Of a stretch of 20,541 nt of DNA, positions 7,100 through 15,133 are shown piece by piece (position 1 is the first letter of the stretch; every line of letters starts with the position of its first letter). Source of the stretch: CAZGZD01 sp964530005 (lineage in GTDB: Bacteria > Patescibacteriota > Microgenomatia > UBA1406 > GWC2-37-13); the NCBI GenBank assembly GCA_964530005.1, contig CAZGZD010000019.1:1-20541 (forward strand), read 5' to 3'. Made by a program: the position numbers and the translations under genes. The notes beneath the pieces were generated by a model. The model worked only from the letters and a program-made list of their open reading frames with translations, was not told the DNA's origin and made no database searches.

Positions 7100-7657
7100 A
7101 TGGCACTTCTCTATTCTGAACAACTCCCGATGGGTTGGGAGGCCGCAAATTTTGATCTTGTTGGAACAGATGATAGAAGTTACTCGCTCAAAGATTTTAC
7201 AGACCGCAAAGGCCTTCTCGTAATCTTCACCTGCAACCATTGTCCTTATGCTAAAGCAGCCTGGCCGCTTATTACTGAGCTTCATAGTAAGTATGGCTCA
7301 CAAATTGCGTTTGTTGCTATAAATCCCAATGACTATGAATCATATCCCGATGATGCGCCAGATGCAATGAAAGAGAAAATGGCAACGTGGAATATCCAAT
7401 TTCCATACCTCGTAGACGACACGCAAGAAATTGCTAAGCTATATAAGGCTCAGTGCACACCGGACCCATACCTTTTCAGAATTGAAGATGGTATATGCAA
7501 ACTCTTCTATCATGGAAGAATAAATGACAACTGGCAGGAACCGGAAAAAGTAAAAGAGCAAAATCTTGAAGGTGCGATAGACAAACTTCTTGCAGGAGAG
7601 GACTCACCCCAAACTCAGCCTCCCTCCATGGGCTGCTCGATTAAATGGAAATCGTGA
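7100..7657 (+). CDS. thioredoxin-like (AhpC/TSA-fold) protein with an NHCP motif
   Basis: From ATG 7100 the protein has 185 residues. It is a cytoplasmic thioredoxin-fold/AhpC-TSA protein: the active-site strand reads FTCNHCPYAKA, with a C-x-x-C in which His precedes the second Cys, and the cis-proline region reads QCTPDPYLF with an extra Cys. Such proteins are widespread and usually annotated thioredoxin family or redoxin; the substrate is unknown. An ATG seven codons upstream (7079) lies ahead of the -10 at 7088-7093 and would not be transcribed. The next gene begins four bases after its TGA stop. Confidence 0.88.
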   Translation: MALLYSEQLPMGWEAANFDLVGTDDRSYSLKDFTDRKGLLVIFTCNHCPYAKAAWPLITELHSKYGSQIAFVAINPNDYESYPDDAPDAMKEKMATWNIQFPYLVDDTQEIAKLYKAQCTPDPYLFRIEDGICKLFYHGRINDNWQEPEKVKEQNLEGAIDKLLAGEDSPQTQPPSMGCSIKWKS

Positions 7658-7661
7658 CTTC

Positions 7662-8321
7662 ATGATTAATTCACCAGCATATCGCAATATTTTGACGAAA
7701 GCGCAAGAATACAATGTGCTACTTATTGTAGTAAGCAAAAACCAGAGCATTGAAGATATTCAGATACTGTACAATCTAGGCCAACGGGACTTTGGTGAAA
7801 ACCGTGCGACTGAACTTTTAACTAAATATGAAGCCTTACCGAAGGATATAAGATGGCACATGATCGGACATCTTCAATCAAACAAAGCGAAATACATTGC
7901 CCCTTTTATACATCTTGTTCATTCCGTAGATAGTGTCGGACTTGCAAGTGAGATAGACAAACAAGCTAAAAAAAATAGTCGCATTATCCCATGTCTCTTG
8001 CAGGTTAGGATTGCGCAAGAGGAGAATAAGTATGGTATTTCACAAGATAAAGTAATTGAGACCTTATCGGTTGTTAAAAATCTAAAGAATATAAGCATTA
8101 GGGGCCTTATGGGAATTGCGACAAATACGAAGGAGGCAGGACAAATCACATCTGAATTTCACAATTTAAAAATATTGAAAGATCAGCTTATCGAGATAAA
8201 AATGCTACATGCAGATTCTCAACTTTCAATTGGCATGTCGTCAGACTGGCAGATTGCACTGATAGAAGGAGCCACAATACTTCGTATTGGATCTTTACTT
8301 TTTAATTCAGTTGAAAAGTAA
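7662..8321 (+). CDS. yggS: YggS/PROSC-family pyridoxal-phosphate homeostasis protein
   Basis: The ATG at 7662 gives 219 residues and begins just before the conserved barrel. An in-frame ATG at 7590 would overlap the preceding gene and is rejected. Family motifs are all present: PLP lysine K26 in VVSKNQ, FGENR, WHMIGHLQSNK, and the C-terminal GMSSDWQIALIEGATILRIG phosphate-binding segment. The family has no known catalysis; it buffers PLP and affects amino-acid metabolism. It is cotranscribed with the thioredoxin-like gene (gap four bases) and perhaps with enolase (gap 32). Confidence 0.94.
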   Translation: MINSPAYRNILTKAQEYNVLLIVVSKNQSIEDIQILYNLGQRDFGENRATELLTKYEALPKDIRWHMIGHLQSNKAKYIAPFIHLVHSVDSVGLASEIDKQAKKNSRIIPCLLQVRIAQEENKYGISQDKVIETLSVVKNLKNISIRGLMGIATNTKEAGQITSEFHNLKILKDQLIEIKMLHADSQLSIGMSSDWQIALIEGATILRIGSLLFNSVEK

Positions 8322-8353
8322 TTAACCAACAATCTATACTACATAAGTCACTC

Positions 8354-9595
8354 ATGAAAATCCAAAATGTACAGGCGGTTGAGATACTTGATTCTAGAGG
8401 TAATCCAACACTCAAGACATTTCTCACGTTAGAAAACAATGAAGTTGTATGGAGTGCAGTCCCATCTGGCGCTTCTACAGGTGCCCACGAGGCAGTTGAA
8501 CTACGAGATAAAGATGAGAAGCGCTATGGAGGAAAGGGTGTGTTAAAAGCTGTCAAGAATGTAAATACAGTCATACGAGAGAGACTGATTGGACAAGATC
8601 TCGATCCCAAAAAGATCGACACACTTCTTATTGAGCTGGATGGAACTGAGAATAAATATACACTCGGTGCAAATGCTATTCTCTCAGTCTCACAAGCTGT
8701 ACTATATGGTGCCTCTCGAAATGAGAATGTGCCACTCTGGAAATTTATATCTGAGTATTTCGCGTTAGGGAAGGCTCCATCTTTCCCCCGTATAATGTGC
8801 AATGTGGTAAACGGAGGAGCACACGCAAGTTGGAATTTTGATATTCAAGAGTTCATGATCTCACCAGTTTCAACCACTCCCTCAACATCTATTCGGCAGG
8901 CTTCAGAAGTCTATCAGCAGCTTGGCCGCAACCTAAAAGAACAAGGACTTCGTACACTTGTCGGAGATGAGGGCGGATATTCACCAGAGCTCTCATCAAA
9001 TGAAGAAGTGCTTAGTACTATTACTAAAGCCGAGAAAGACATTGGATATACCAATGGAGTAGATATTCAGTTCACACTTGATGCTGCAGCCTCTGAATTC
9101 TACAAAAACGGTAAATATGTTTTTCAGAAGACAGGTCAAGTTCTTTCAGCAAGAGAACTTTTGAACTACTACCTCAAACTACAAAATGAGTTCGGTATTA
9201 TATCTATTGAAGATCCTTTTGCGCAGGACGACTGGGATGGATTTGTCTCAATTACTCAAGAGGCAAAAGATAAATTCATCGTTGTCGGTGATGATCTTTT
9301 TGTCACTAATCCCAAAAGAATTCAGATAGGAGTAGACAAAAAAGCAGCCAGTGCTCTCCTTGTTAAACCCAATCAGATAGGGACAATCAGTGAGACGATG
9401 GATGCGATCACCATGGCAAGTGATGCTGGCTATAAGATTGTCATATCTCACCGCTCCGGTGAGACAGAAGACCCGCTTATTGCAGATTTGGCTTATGGAG
9501 TTGGAGCTGATTTCTTAAAAACTGGGGCACCCTGCCGTACTGACCGCGTGGCCAAATACAATCGTCTTCTTGAAATCGAGGCAAGAGAGATATGA
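8354..9595 (+). CDS. eno: enolase (phosphopyruvate hydratase)
   Basis: This 413-residue enolase interconverts 2-phosphoglycerate and phosphoenolpyruvate. Conserved pieces are SGASTGAHEA (38-47), catalytic E206 in GDEGGYSP and K338 in LLVKPNQIGT, metal ligands D243, E286 (IEDPF) and D313 (GDDLFVTN), and SHRSGETED (365-373). It is about 20 residues shorter than the E. coli enzyme. The usual HADNN/HAGNK-type segment after GGAHA reads SWN, a small local deviation. A TATACT at 8335-8340 may be its -10, 13 bases before ATG; it could equally be read from the upstream yggS operon. The stop TGA lies 11 bases from the convergent DUF1361 gene. Confidence 0.97.
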   Translation: MKIQNVQAVEILDSRGNPTLKTFLTLENNEVVWSAVPSGASTGAHEAVELRDKDEKRYGGKGVLKAVKNVNTVIRERLIGQDLDPKKIDTLLIELDGTENKYTLGANAILSVSQAVLYGASRNENVPLWKFISEYFALGKAPSFPRIMCNVVNGGAHASWNFDIQEFMISPVSTTPSTSIRQASEVYQQLGRNLKEQGLRTLVGDEGGYSPELSSNEEVLSTITKAEKDIGYTNGVDIQFTLDAAASEFYKNGKYVFQKTGQVLSARELLNYYLKLQNEFGIISIEDPFAQDDWDGFVSITQEAKDKFIVVGDDLFVTNPKRIQIGVDKKAASALLVKPNQIGTISETMDAITMASDAGYKIVISHRSGETEDPLIADLAYGVGADFLKTGAPCRTDRVAKYNRLLEIEAREI

Positions 9596-9606
9596 TACTT
9601 CAAAGC

Positions 9607-10173
9607 CTATTTATGGAATAATCTTCGCATTCCAAAATATAAGATATTGGCAAAAACTCCAAAAATCAATACAAAGACAATGGTGTTGGGCGAGGTTAGA
9701 ATTGCAAATATATCTCGTACTACCCGCCAAGGATCACTTATTACCTCCCACGAATTGGTTCTGGCAAAACGCCCCATCGCAACCGCATATGCAATTGCAA
9801 AGTTTATGAGCACGATAAAATGGTTGAAATTAATTTTCTTTAAAGTAAGCTCCTCCCATAATCTTCGTACTCCTTGCTCAAAAAATCTCATACTTACATA
9901 ATATGTGACGACTCCAAGTGGAATAAAAATAGCAAACTGAAATATCACAAGTATAAGTCTGATTCCGCTCACCTCCGGCAACTCCCAACGCAAATGTATA
10001 GAATCTGTCACTATGTAGATAGTATTGGGAACAATCAAAAGCCAAGGGAAAAATAAAAGTATTTTTGCAAATCTCGATTCAACTTTATTTAGAGCCCAAG
10101 AAAACCAAACCCCCAAAAAAGCTAGTAAGATATTCCATATCATCCAGATAATATTAAAAAAAAGAATATACAT
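9607..10173 (-). CDS. DUF1361 polytopic membrane protein
   Basis: The 188-residue protein has about six hydrophobic helices. It carries the landmarks I associate with DUF1361: FPWLLIVPNTIYIVTDSIHL in the second third and GRFARTNSWEV near the C-terminal part. The biochemical role of this family is unknown. It is the last gene of a four-gene minus-strand operon (SIMPL, channel, membrane protein, DUF1361) and follows its neighbour by six bases. No ribosome binding site is evident. Confidence 0.85.
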   Translation of the reverse strand: MYILFFNIIWMIWNILLAFLGVWFSWALNKVESRFAKILLFFPWLLIVPNTIYIVTDSIHLRWELPEVSGIRLILVIFQFAIFIPLGVVTYYVSMRFFEQGVRRLWEELTLKKINFNHFIVLINFAIAYAVAMGRFARTNSWEVISDPWRVVRDIFAILTSPNTIVFVLIFGVFANILYFGMRRLFHK

Positions 10174-10179
10174 AAATTT

Positions 10180-11001
10180 TTATGCTGTAGCTGTAACACC
10201 ACTCGGTGTTCTTCCCAGAATTAAATATGTGGCGTAACCTGCAATCAATGAGATTAAAAGTGCTCCAACTGTGCCCAAGTATAGTCCAAACGCTGGATAT
10301 AAATATCGAACTGATAATGCATACAATAAGCAATTAGGTAATGCGCTTAATATAAGAGGACGTGCAAGGGCTTGTGTAAATTTGACTCCGTGAGTATGAT
10401 AGGCAATTGTAAACGTGGATAGATACAAAACTGGAAATGCGGCAAATACACCACCAGCCAAAGGTCCAGCAATACGACTTATGATCAACACAAAAGCCAC
10501 CATTGATCCCGCAAAAATAGCACGCCCTACTACCTGCAATGGAGTATACACCATCTCTATTTTTTGATGTGTATCGTTTAAATATTTTTTAAAGAAAAAA
10601 TTAAAAAATATAAAAGTTACAGTCCATAAACTCAAAGATAATAAAAAATTATTGATTCTAAATATAATTACCATTAAGGCCGCCGCCGCCCATACTGTAA
10701 TTCCACTCAATACTGCCACCCAATATCCGCGAGGTAGCACTAAAGATGCTATCATAAGGAAAAATGCAGTAAAACAAATCATTATGGGAAATGTTGTAGT
10801 GGCAGCCGAGGCAAAATCCATGCTCTGAGTAAGGCCAATAAAAAAGTACGAGACCACCATAGTCGACGGCATCCCACCTATCACGCCGCCTATCTGACTT
10901 CCATGACGCTCAGCGATAACGGTTGCCAAAAGGATCCACACACCACCCACTAAAAATGATAAAAGTAGTCGAATATAAAAAGGATCGTGTAGTAATGTCA
11001 T
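10180..11001 (-). CDS. polytopic membrane protein, DUF3147-like
   Basis: The 273-residue protein has about eight to nine hydrophobic helices arranged as two similar halves. Each half carries a small-residue-rich signature: RHGSQIGGVIGGMPST (about 30-45) in the first and AGPLAGGVFAAFP (about 176-188) in the second, which suggests internal duplication as in transporters. The look is that of the DUF3147 group, but I am not certain of the family. It lies 15 bases after the channel gene and 6 before DUF1361 in one operon. No function is assigned. Confidence 0.8.
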   Translation of the reverse strand: MTLLHDPFYIRLLLSFLVGGVWILLATVIAERHGSQIGGVIGGMPSTMVVSYFFIGLTQSMDFASAATTTFPIMICFTAFFLMIASLVLPRGYWVAVLSGITVWAAAALMVIIFRINNFLLSLSLWTVTFIFFNFFFKKYLNDTHQKIEMVYTPLQVVGRAIFAGSMVAFVLIISRIAGPLAGGVFAAFPVLYLSTFTIAYHTHGVKFTQALARPLILSALPNCLLYALSVRYLYPAFGLYLGTVGALLISLIAGYATYLILGRTPSGVTATA

Positions 11002-11016
11002 GTCAAAATAGAGAGC

Positions 11017-11388
11017 TTAGTTGCTTTTCTTATCTTCTGTATGATGAAAGTGCTCCAATAATATCGCTTTTTCATCTTTTATTTTTTCAAAAAGGGCCTG
11101 GAGTGGATGTCTTTGCTGGGCTTTGTACACCATAGCATTTATGAAAAAAAGAATTATTCCAATACCACTGAAGATATATGCAATTGTGAAAAGCTTTCCG
11201 AAATCAGTATGCGGTGTATGTTCAATAGATCCAACACCTGTCAGAGTAGTTGCACTAAAATAGAGCGCATTAATCGGAGAGAAGCCCTCAAACCATGTAT
11301 AAAATGCAGTTCCAAGGGCCAAGAGTATTACGACGATAAGCAGTAAGTGCAGAATATTAAGTTTCTTGAGCGCTTTTTCGTTGAACAT
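11017..11388 (-). CDS. two-helix ion-channel (Ion_trans_2-like) protein with unusual filter
   Basis: The 123-residue protein has a first helix (about 12-31), a pore loop (36-62) and a second helix (about 66-86), followed by a charged cytoplasmic tail. It therefore has the minimal two-helix potassium-channel pattern and would work as a tetramer. Where potassium channels read T-V-G-Y-G-D, this one reads T50-G-V-G-S-I-E56 and keeps the downstream TP...TDFGKLFT match. Loss of the Tyr-Gly pair makes potassium selectivity doubtful. The start lies two bases after the SIMPL stop, implying coupling. The tail ends with His-rich LEHFHHTEDKK. Confidence 0.82.
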   Translation of the reverse strand: MFNEKALKKLNILHLLLIVVILLALGTAFYTWFEGFSPINALYFSATTLTGVGSIEHTPHTDFGKLFTIAYIFSGIGIILFFINAMVYKAQQRHPLQALFEKIKDEKAILLEHFHHTEDKKSN

Positions 11389-11390
11389 AT

Positions 11391-12131
11391 TTATTTCTTC
11401 TCAAAGTAAAGCGTAACTGTGGATACTACCGTCTGACTACCGGGGCTGAGATCTGCAACTGATGCACTTTCGGCAGTCGACAAGCTATCTTTTTGCATAT
11501 ATGGAACAGGTCCTGAACCATCTGAGGATTCGACAATATTTACAACTCGCCCAAGTCGTATTCCAAGCTTTTTAGCAAGTGCCGCGGCTTGTTCCTTAGC
11601 ATTTATAATTGCACGATCGCGAGCTTGCTCTCTGAACTTCTCTGGCTTATCAACGACGAAGTCAATATTGCCTATTTGATTTGCACCAGCTTTTGTTGCA
11701 GAAGAGGCAATCTTTGCTGCGCGATCTACATCATGGATCTTGACAATTATACTTACATTAGCTGTGTATTTTTTTTCAGTGTTCGTATTTTTCCCGTAAT
11801 CATAGTCTGGATTCACCGAGTAATTGGAAGTTTTAATATCTTGCTCCTTAACACCAAGCTTTTTGATTGCTGCAATGACTGTATTATTTTTGGATGCTAA
11901 TTCTTGCTCGGCGCTTGTTGCTGACTTGGCATTTTCTATGACGACTCCTAAATTGATAGTTGCCGTATCAGGTACTACATCAACCTTGCCCTCGCCAACC
12001 ACAGCAAGATCTGTACTTGTCTTATTCTCCACAGTGAGAGGATACGAGATATTGAATGCGTTGATAATAAACAACGCAAGAAGTGTGATCCCCACTATCG
12101 CAGCATATGTCCTGACAATTCTACTATCCAT
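11391..12131 (-). CDS. SIMPL-domain (DUF541) extracytoplasmic protein
   Basis: The 246-residue protein has an N-terminal membrane anchor or signal (about 9-27) and a SIMPL/DUF541 domain starting at VVGEGKVDVVPDTATINLGV and continuing to the C-terminus (VVSTVTLYFEK). Family members form multimeric envelope or periplasmic assemblies and have been linked to oxidative-stress defence (YggE) and receptor signalling (SIMPL); the exact activity is not established. It is first in a four-gene operon with a channel-like protein two bases downstream, so the pair may act together in the envelope. Its promoter shows the leaderless geometry (12138-12146). Confidence 0.92.
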   Translation of the reverse strand: MDSRIVRTYAAIVGITLLALFIINAFNISYPLTVENKTSTDLAVVGEGKVDVVPDTATINLGVVIENAKSATSAEQELASKNNTVIAAIKKLGVKEQDIKTSNYSVNPDYDYGKNTNTEKKYTANVSIIVKIHDVDRAAKIASSATKAGANQIGNIDFVVDKPEKFREQARDRAIINAKEQAAALAKKLGIRLGRVVNIVESSDGSGPVPYMQKDSLSTAESASVADLSPGSQTVVSTVTLYFEKK

Positions 12132-12137
12132 ATAAAA

Positions 12138-12146
12138 ATCATAACA
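12138..12146 (-). promoter_or_regulatory. extended -10 of the SIMPL operon (leaderless geometry)
   Basis: On the minus strand TGT-TATGAT is followed by six bases (TTTTAT) and the ATG at 12131. It is preceded by TA, so the string TATGT also occurs before the -10 of the 7100 gene. Confidence 0.6.
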
Positions 12147-12160
12147 TAAAAGAAGAAAGA

Positions 12161-13117
12161 TTATAAATCATGAGCAGCGACTGCTCTTTTTGCTCGATCA
12201 AAGAGAGTTTGAAAATGGTACGTATCTTCCATACCTGGAAACTCGTGCATTATCCCGTCCATTTTTTTAATCTGGACTTGGCCAGCTGGGTTGTCATAAA
12301 GATCTACAATGACTTTTGCTATGAGACGGAAATCAACAACACCCTCACCAACAGCTTTTCCTTTATTAAGAAATCTGGCTCCTAGCCTGCGCGCTAAAGG
12401 AGAGTCTGCAAGTCTTATTTTTAGATCATCGCTATACTCGTTTCTATGATCAGACTCATAAGGTGCATATGTTGCTAAAAGGGTTCCAAGCGCAATATCT
12501 CCAATCTCAAATGCTAGTTCGCTTCCTCTTTTGTAAATGTCTTCTGTTGCAAGCTCATGAACAACACCTCCAATGCCAGCTACCGGACCCACAACATCCC
12601 CCGGAATAAGGTATGACGCACCGCCAAAAAGAAATGGTATGAGACGTTCTCTTCTCAGTCTTCCTTCTCGAATACGAGCAGTCTCTGCTCTACGAGTGGG
12701 TTTAAATTGAACATCGTCTGGCGTTTGCGGAAGTTGTCCCCCATTTCTTTGAACCATCTCGTAAAGATCGTGATCAAGATACAACCCCTCAGCATGCCAG
12801 TGTTCATCTGGAGACCAGATTGCAGATAGAAAGTCTGTTCTACGAACATCCTCGTAAGTTCCTTTGATTAAAATAAGCTGAGCTAACGTGCCGGGAACTT
12901 GCGCTTCAATTGGACGCGCATACTCTGAAAGACGAAGTAATGTCGGCGGTCTTTCGACAGCCCCAGACAACTCCCAAGGGATTTGTCTGAACCATTCAGG
13001 CATTCTGCTACCACCTCTTTTTCTTAGCTGAGCTGGCACCCCAACCTGAAGAATTCTTTCTCTGACCGCGGGTATTAGTGGCCTAGGAGGAAGCTCTACC
13101 GCTCTATGTCTTTCCAT
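12161..13117 (-). CDS. probable di-iron acyl-ACP-desaturase/ferritin-like protein
   Basis: The 318-residue soluble protein has no signal peptide. By eye it carries the full six-ligand di-iron set of the acyl-ACP desaturase (FA_desaturase_2) fold: E71; E105-H-W-H108 in WSPDEHWHAEGL; E188 in VHELATED; and E221-S-D-H224 in YESDHRNEY. Spacings E71-E105 (34) and E188-E221 (33) suit paired helices of a four-helix bundle. WSPDEHWH aligns with the plant W-AEENRHG motif, and HELATED with QERAT. Electron donor and substrate are unknown. A ferritin-like or R2-like oxidase is the alternative. A TGC-TATAAT element lies 25 bases upstream. The C-terminal 60 residues are helical with no motif I recognise. 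Confidence 0.7.
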   Translation of the reverse strand: MERHRAVELPPRPLIPAVRERILQVGVPAQLRKRGGSRMPEWFRQIPWELSGAVERPPTLLRLSEYARPIEAQVPGTLAQLILIKGTYEDVRRTDFLSAIWSPDEHWHAEGLYLDHDLYEMVQRNGGQLPQTPDDVQFKPTRRAETARIREGRLRRERLIPFLFGGASYLIPGDVVGPVAGIGGVVHELATEDIYKRGSELAFEIGDIALGTLLATYAPYESDHRNEYSDDLKIRLADSPLARRLGARFLNKGKAVGEGVVDFRLIAKVIVDLYDNPAGQVQIKKMDGIMHEFPGMEDTYHFQTLFDRAKRAVAAHDL

Positions 13118-13142
13118 ATAAAAATAAAAACTTTAGCTCCAA

Positions 13143-13151
13143 ATTATAGCA
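13143..13151 (-). promoter_or_regulatory. extended -10 of the di-iron protein gene
   Basis: On the minus strand TGC-TATAAT gives a predicted start near 13136 and a leader of about 19 bases to the ATG at 13117. The leader is mostly T and A with no ribosome binding site near the ATG. Unlike neighbouring genes this promoter is not leaderless. Confidence 0.55.
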
Positions 13152-13172
13152 AAATTATTGAATATTTTTGCT

Positions 13173-13811
13173 TTAAGAAGATTTTTTTATCTTGGATAGG
13201 AAATCGTAGATTGTGAAATTAACCGCTCGTATTTCCTCGAAGTCAAGAGTTACATCTGCCAATTCTCGATATATCTTGAGTCTGTAGTCAAGAAGAATTG
13301 GATAGCATCTTGCCAGCGCTTGCTTATTCTCTTCTCCCTCATTTTGATTAAAAAATTTATCCCAAACAAGTGGTTTTGGATCCGCCAGAAATGTATGCCA
13401 CAATTTATCTCTCACTTCATCTGTTGCATCTAATAAAATCACCGTTGTCTGGTTTTTAAGACGCCCCCACAGATCTTTTTTGAGATGAACTAAACTACCT
13501 GCCGTATCTATAACGATATTTTCTTCTTTATATTTCCCATTCTCAAGTTTTGTAAGTATCTGGTCCATTATTTTCTCTTCAAGCTCTAGATATTTCTTGC
13601 AATTTACCAAGTAACGGCTATCATATGGCTGCCCCATCCAATCATTTACTGCAGACTCTATTCCCACATGACCATATTTTTCTAAAGTCGGATAAAGCTG
13701 CTTCATTATTTTTCGATCCACGTAAATATGTCTATAACCTGCACTATGTGACAGCTTCCTAGCCCAGTAGGATTTGCCCGAGCCGGACATACCAATAAGT
13801 GAGATTATCAT
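13173..13811 (-). CDS. P-loop kinase-like protein coupled to threonine synthase
   Basis: The 212-residue protein starts with a Walker A loop GMSGSGKS (7-14) followed by YVDRKIMKQLYP, the layout of shikimate/adenylate/gluconate kinase-like small-molecule kinases, and has a Walker B-like hydrophobic strand ENIVIDTAGS. It is longer than shikimate kinase (about 170), with a mid-protein insertion around FFNQNEGEENKQ. The start codon overlaps the thrC stop (ATGA-type, 4 bases), so both products are made from one message. Threonine synthase needs O-phosphohomoserine, so a homoserine-kinase role is conceivable, but nothing in the sequence proves the substrate. Confidence 0.82.
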   Translation of the reverse strand: MIISLIGMSGSGKSYWARKLSHSAGYRHIYVDRKIMKQLYPTLEKYGHVGIESAVNDWMGQPYDSRYLVNCKKYLELEEKIMDQILTKLENGKYKEENIVIDTAGSLVHLKKDLWGRLKNQTTVILLDATDEVRDKLWHTFLADPKPLVWDKFFNQNEGEENKQALARCYPILLDYRLKIYRELADVTLDFEEIRAVNFTIYDFLSKIKKSS

Positions 13812-15097
13812 AATAAAGACGAAAGTATAGACGACTTGATCTCTTCGTATGAGCTTCCAACTGATATTTTTTTTGATTTCTTTTTCTGCAGGTTATCAAT
13901 TACTCCACTATCATCTACCTCTATACCCGTATGTTTTTTTATCACATCTGCGAATTTGATCGGCGATGCGGTCGCGTGAATGATCGGAATATACTTATCA
14001 GACAACTGCCAACTCTCCCATGCTGACCATGCTACAGCAGTATGAGGATCCAGTAAATAATCATACTTTTCATAAACAGATTTGATTGTTGCGGTAGTCT
14101 GCACGTCACTTACAGACGTAGCGTCTACAAGTCTGGTAAATACTGCGTGATCATGACCCATCAACTCCTGTATGCGCTCAAAATTGCTTGGAGCGCCAAT
14201 ATCCATAGCGTTGGATAAAGTAGCGACTGCATTTTGAGTCTTATACACACCAGTCTGCACATATCTCACCACAGGATCATTGGCATTATTAGCAACCAAG
14301 AACTTGCCAAATGGAAACCCCATTGCGCGGGCAAATAAACCGGCCGTAAGATTGCCAAAATTACCAGATGGCACAATAAATGCAAGGTTATCTTGAGGCA
14401 TCTGAGCATATGAATACGCATAGAATATAATCTGGGGAATAAGGCGCCCGATATTTATTGAGTTTGCAGATGTCAAATTAAGACCTACAAGATCAGGGTC
14501 TGAAAATGCTTGTTTTGCCAACGACTGGCAATCATCAAATACACCGTCTACCTCGATAGACACGACATTGTCGGCAACTCGCGTAAGTTGCTCTTCCTGC
14601 AACCTGCTGACTTTGCCCTTGGGATACAAAATGACAACATTGATATCTTTACAATCGGCAAATCCCTGCGCCACGGCTCCTCCGGTGTCTCCAGATGTAG
14701 CTGTAAGCACTACAATTTTTTTATTGTTCTTTTTTACAAAAACTTCCATAAGGCGAGCTAAAGTGCGAGCTGCGATATCTTTGAATGCGAGTGTAGGACC
14801 ATGAAAAAGTTCAAGGATGTATACGTCTCCAACTTTCTTGAGTGGTATAGGGAATGTGAGTGCATCCTGCACAACAGACTCAATCTCATCATGTGTCAAA
14901 TCATCCCCAAGCCATTTTTCAAGAACTGCAGTACCAACTTCCGCAAGGGTTGCTCCCTTGAGAGACGAAATCTCGCCACGACTAAACTGTGGAATCCTGT
15001 CCGGATAATATAACCCACCATCAGGAGCAAGCCCTTTAAAAAGAGCATGTTCGAAATCCACGGATGGAGATTTTTTGTTGGTACTATAAAAATGCAT
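13808..15097 (-). CDS. thrC: threonine synthase
   Basis: From ATG 15097 the protein has 429 residues and opens in the family style (MHFYSTNKKSP...FEHALFKGLAPDGGLYYP). The PLP lysine is K106 in LAFKDIAAR; TATSGDTGGAVA and SGNFGNLTAG phosphate-binding loops are present. It converts O-phosphohomoserine to threonine with PLP. An ATG at 15118 begins seven codons earlier, but those codons are the promoter itself (TATGCTACAAT), so I reject it. The stop overlaps the following kinase gene. I see no homoserine dehydrogenase in the window. Confidence 0.95.
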   Translation of the reverse strand: MHFYSTNKKSPSVDFEHALFKGLAPDGGLYYPDRIPQFSRGEISSLKGATLAEVGTAVLEKWLGDDLTHDEIESVVQDALTFPIPLKKVGDVYILELFHGPTLAFKDIAARTLARLMEVFVKKNNKKIVVLTATSGDTGGAVAQGFADCKDINVVILYPKGKVSRLQEEQLTRVADNVVSIEVDGVFDDCQSLAKQAFSDPDLVGLNLTSANSINIGRLIPQIIFYAYSYAQMPQDNLAFIVPSGNFGNLTAGLFARAMGFPFGKFLVANNANDPVVRYVQTGVYKTQNAVATLSNAMDIGAPSNFERIQELMGHDHAVFTRLVDATSVSDVQTTATIKSVYEKYDYLLDPHTAVAWSAWESWQLSDKYIPIIHATASPIKFADVIKKHTGIEVDDSGVIDNLQKKKSKKISVGSSYEEIKSSILSSLL

Positions 15098-15103
15098 AGA
15101 TAA

Positions 15104-15112
15104 ATTGTAGCA
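15104..15112 (-). promoter_or_regulatory. extended -10 of thrC (leaderless geometry)
   Basis: On the minus strand TGC-TACAAT is followed by six bases (TTATCT) and ATG at 15097. No good -35 is visible, which fits an extended -10 promoter. Confidence 0.65.
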
Positions 15113-15133
15113 TAGCAAAGGGACAAACGAAGC

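Noticed and set aside
8335..8347. Leaderless promoter for enolase (CATAAG six bases before ATG)
   Set aside because: The hexamer matches only 4 of 6 bases and lacks the TG extension; TATACT a little upstream or read-through from yggS is at least as likely, so it was not counted in the seven-gene pattern.
15098..15118. Seven-codon N-terminal extension of ThrC, and the similar one at 7079-7099
   Set aside because: The extra codons spell the promoter -10 (TATGCTACAAT and TATGTTACAAT) in both cases, so the similarity of the two peptide starts is a shared promoter and not a shared leader peptide.
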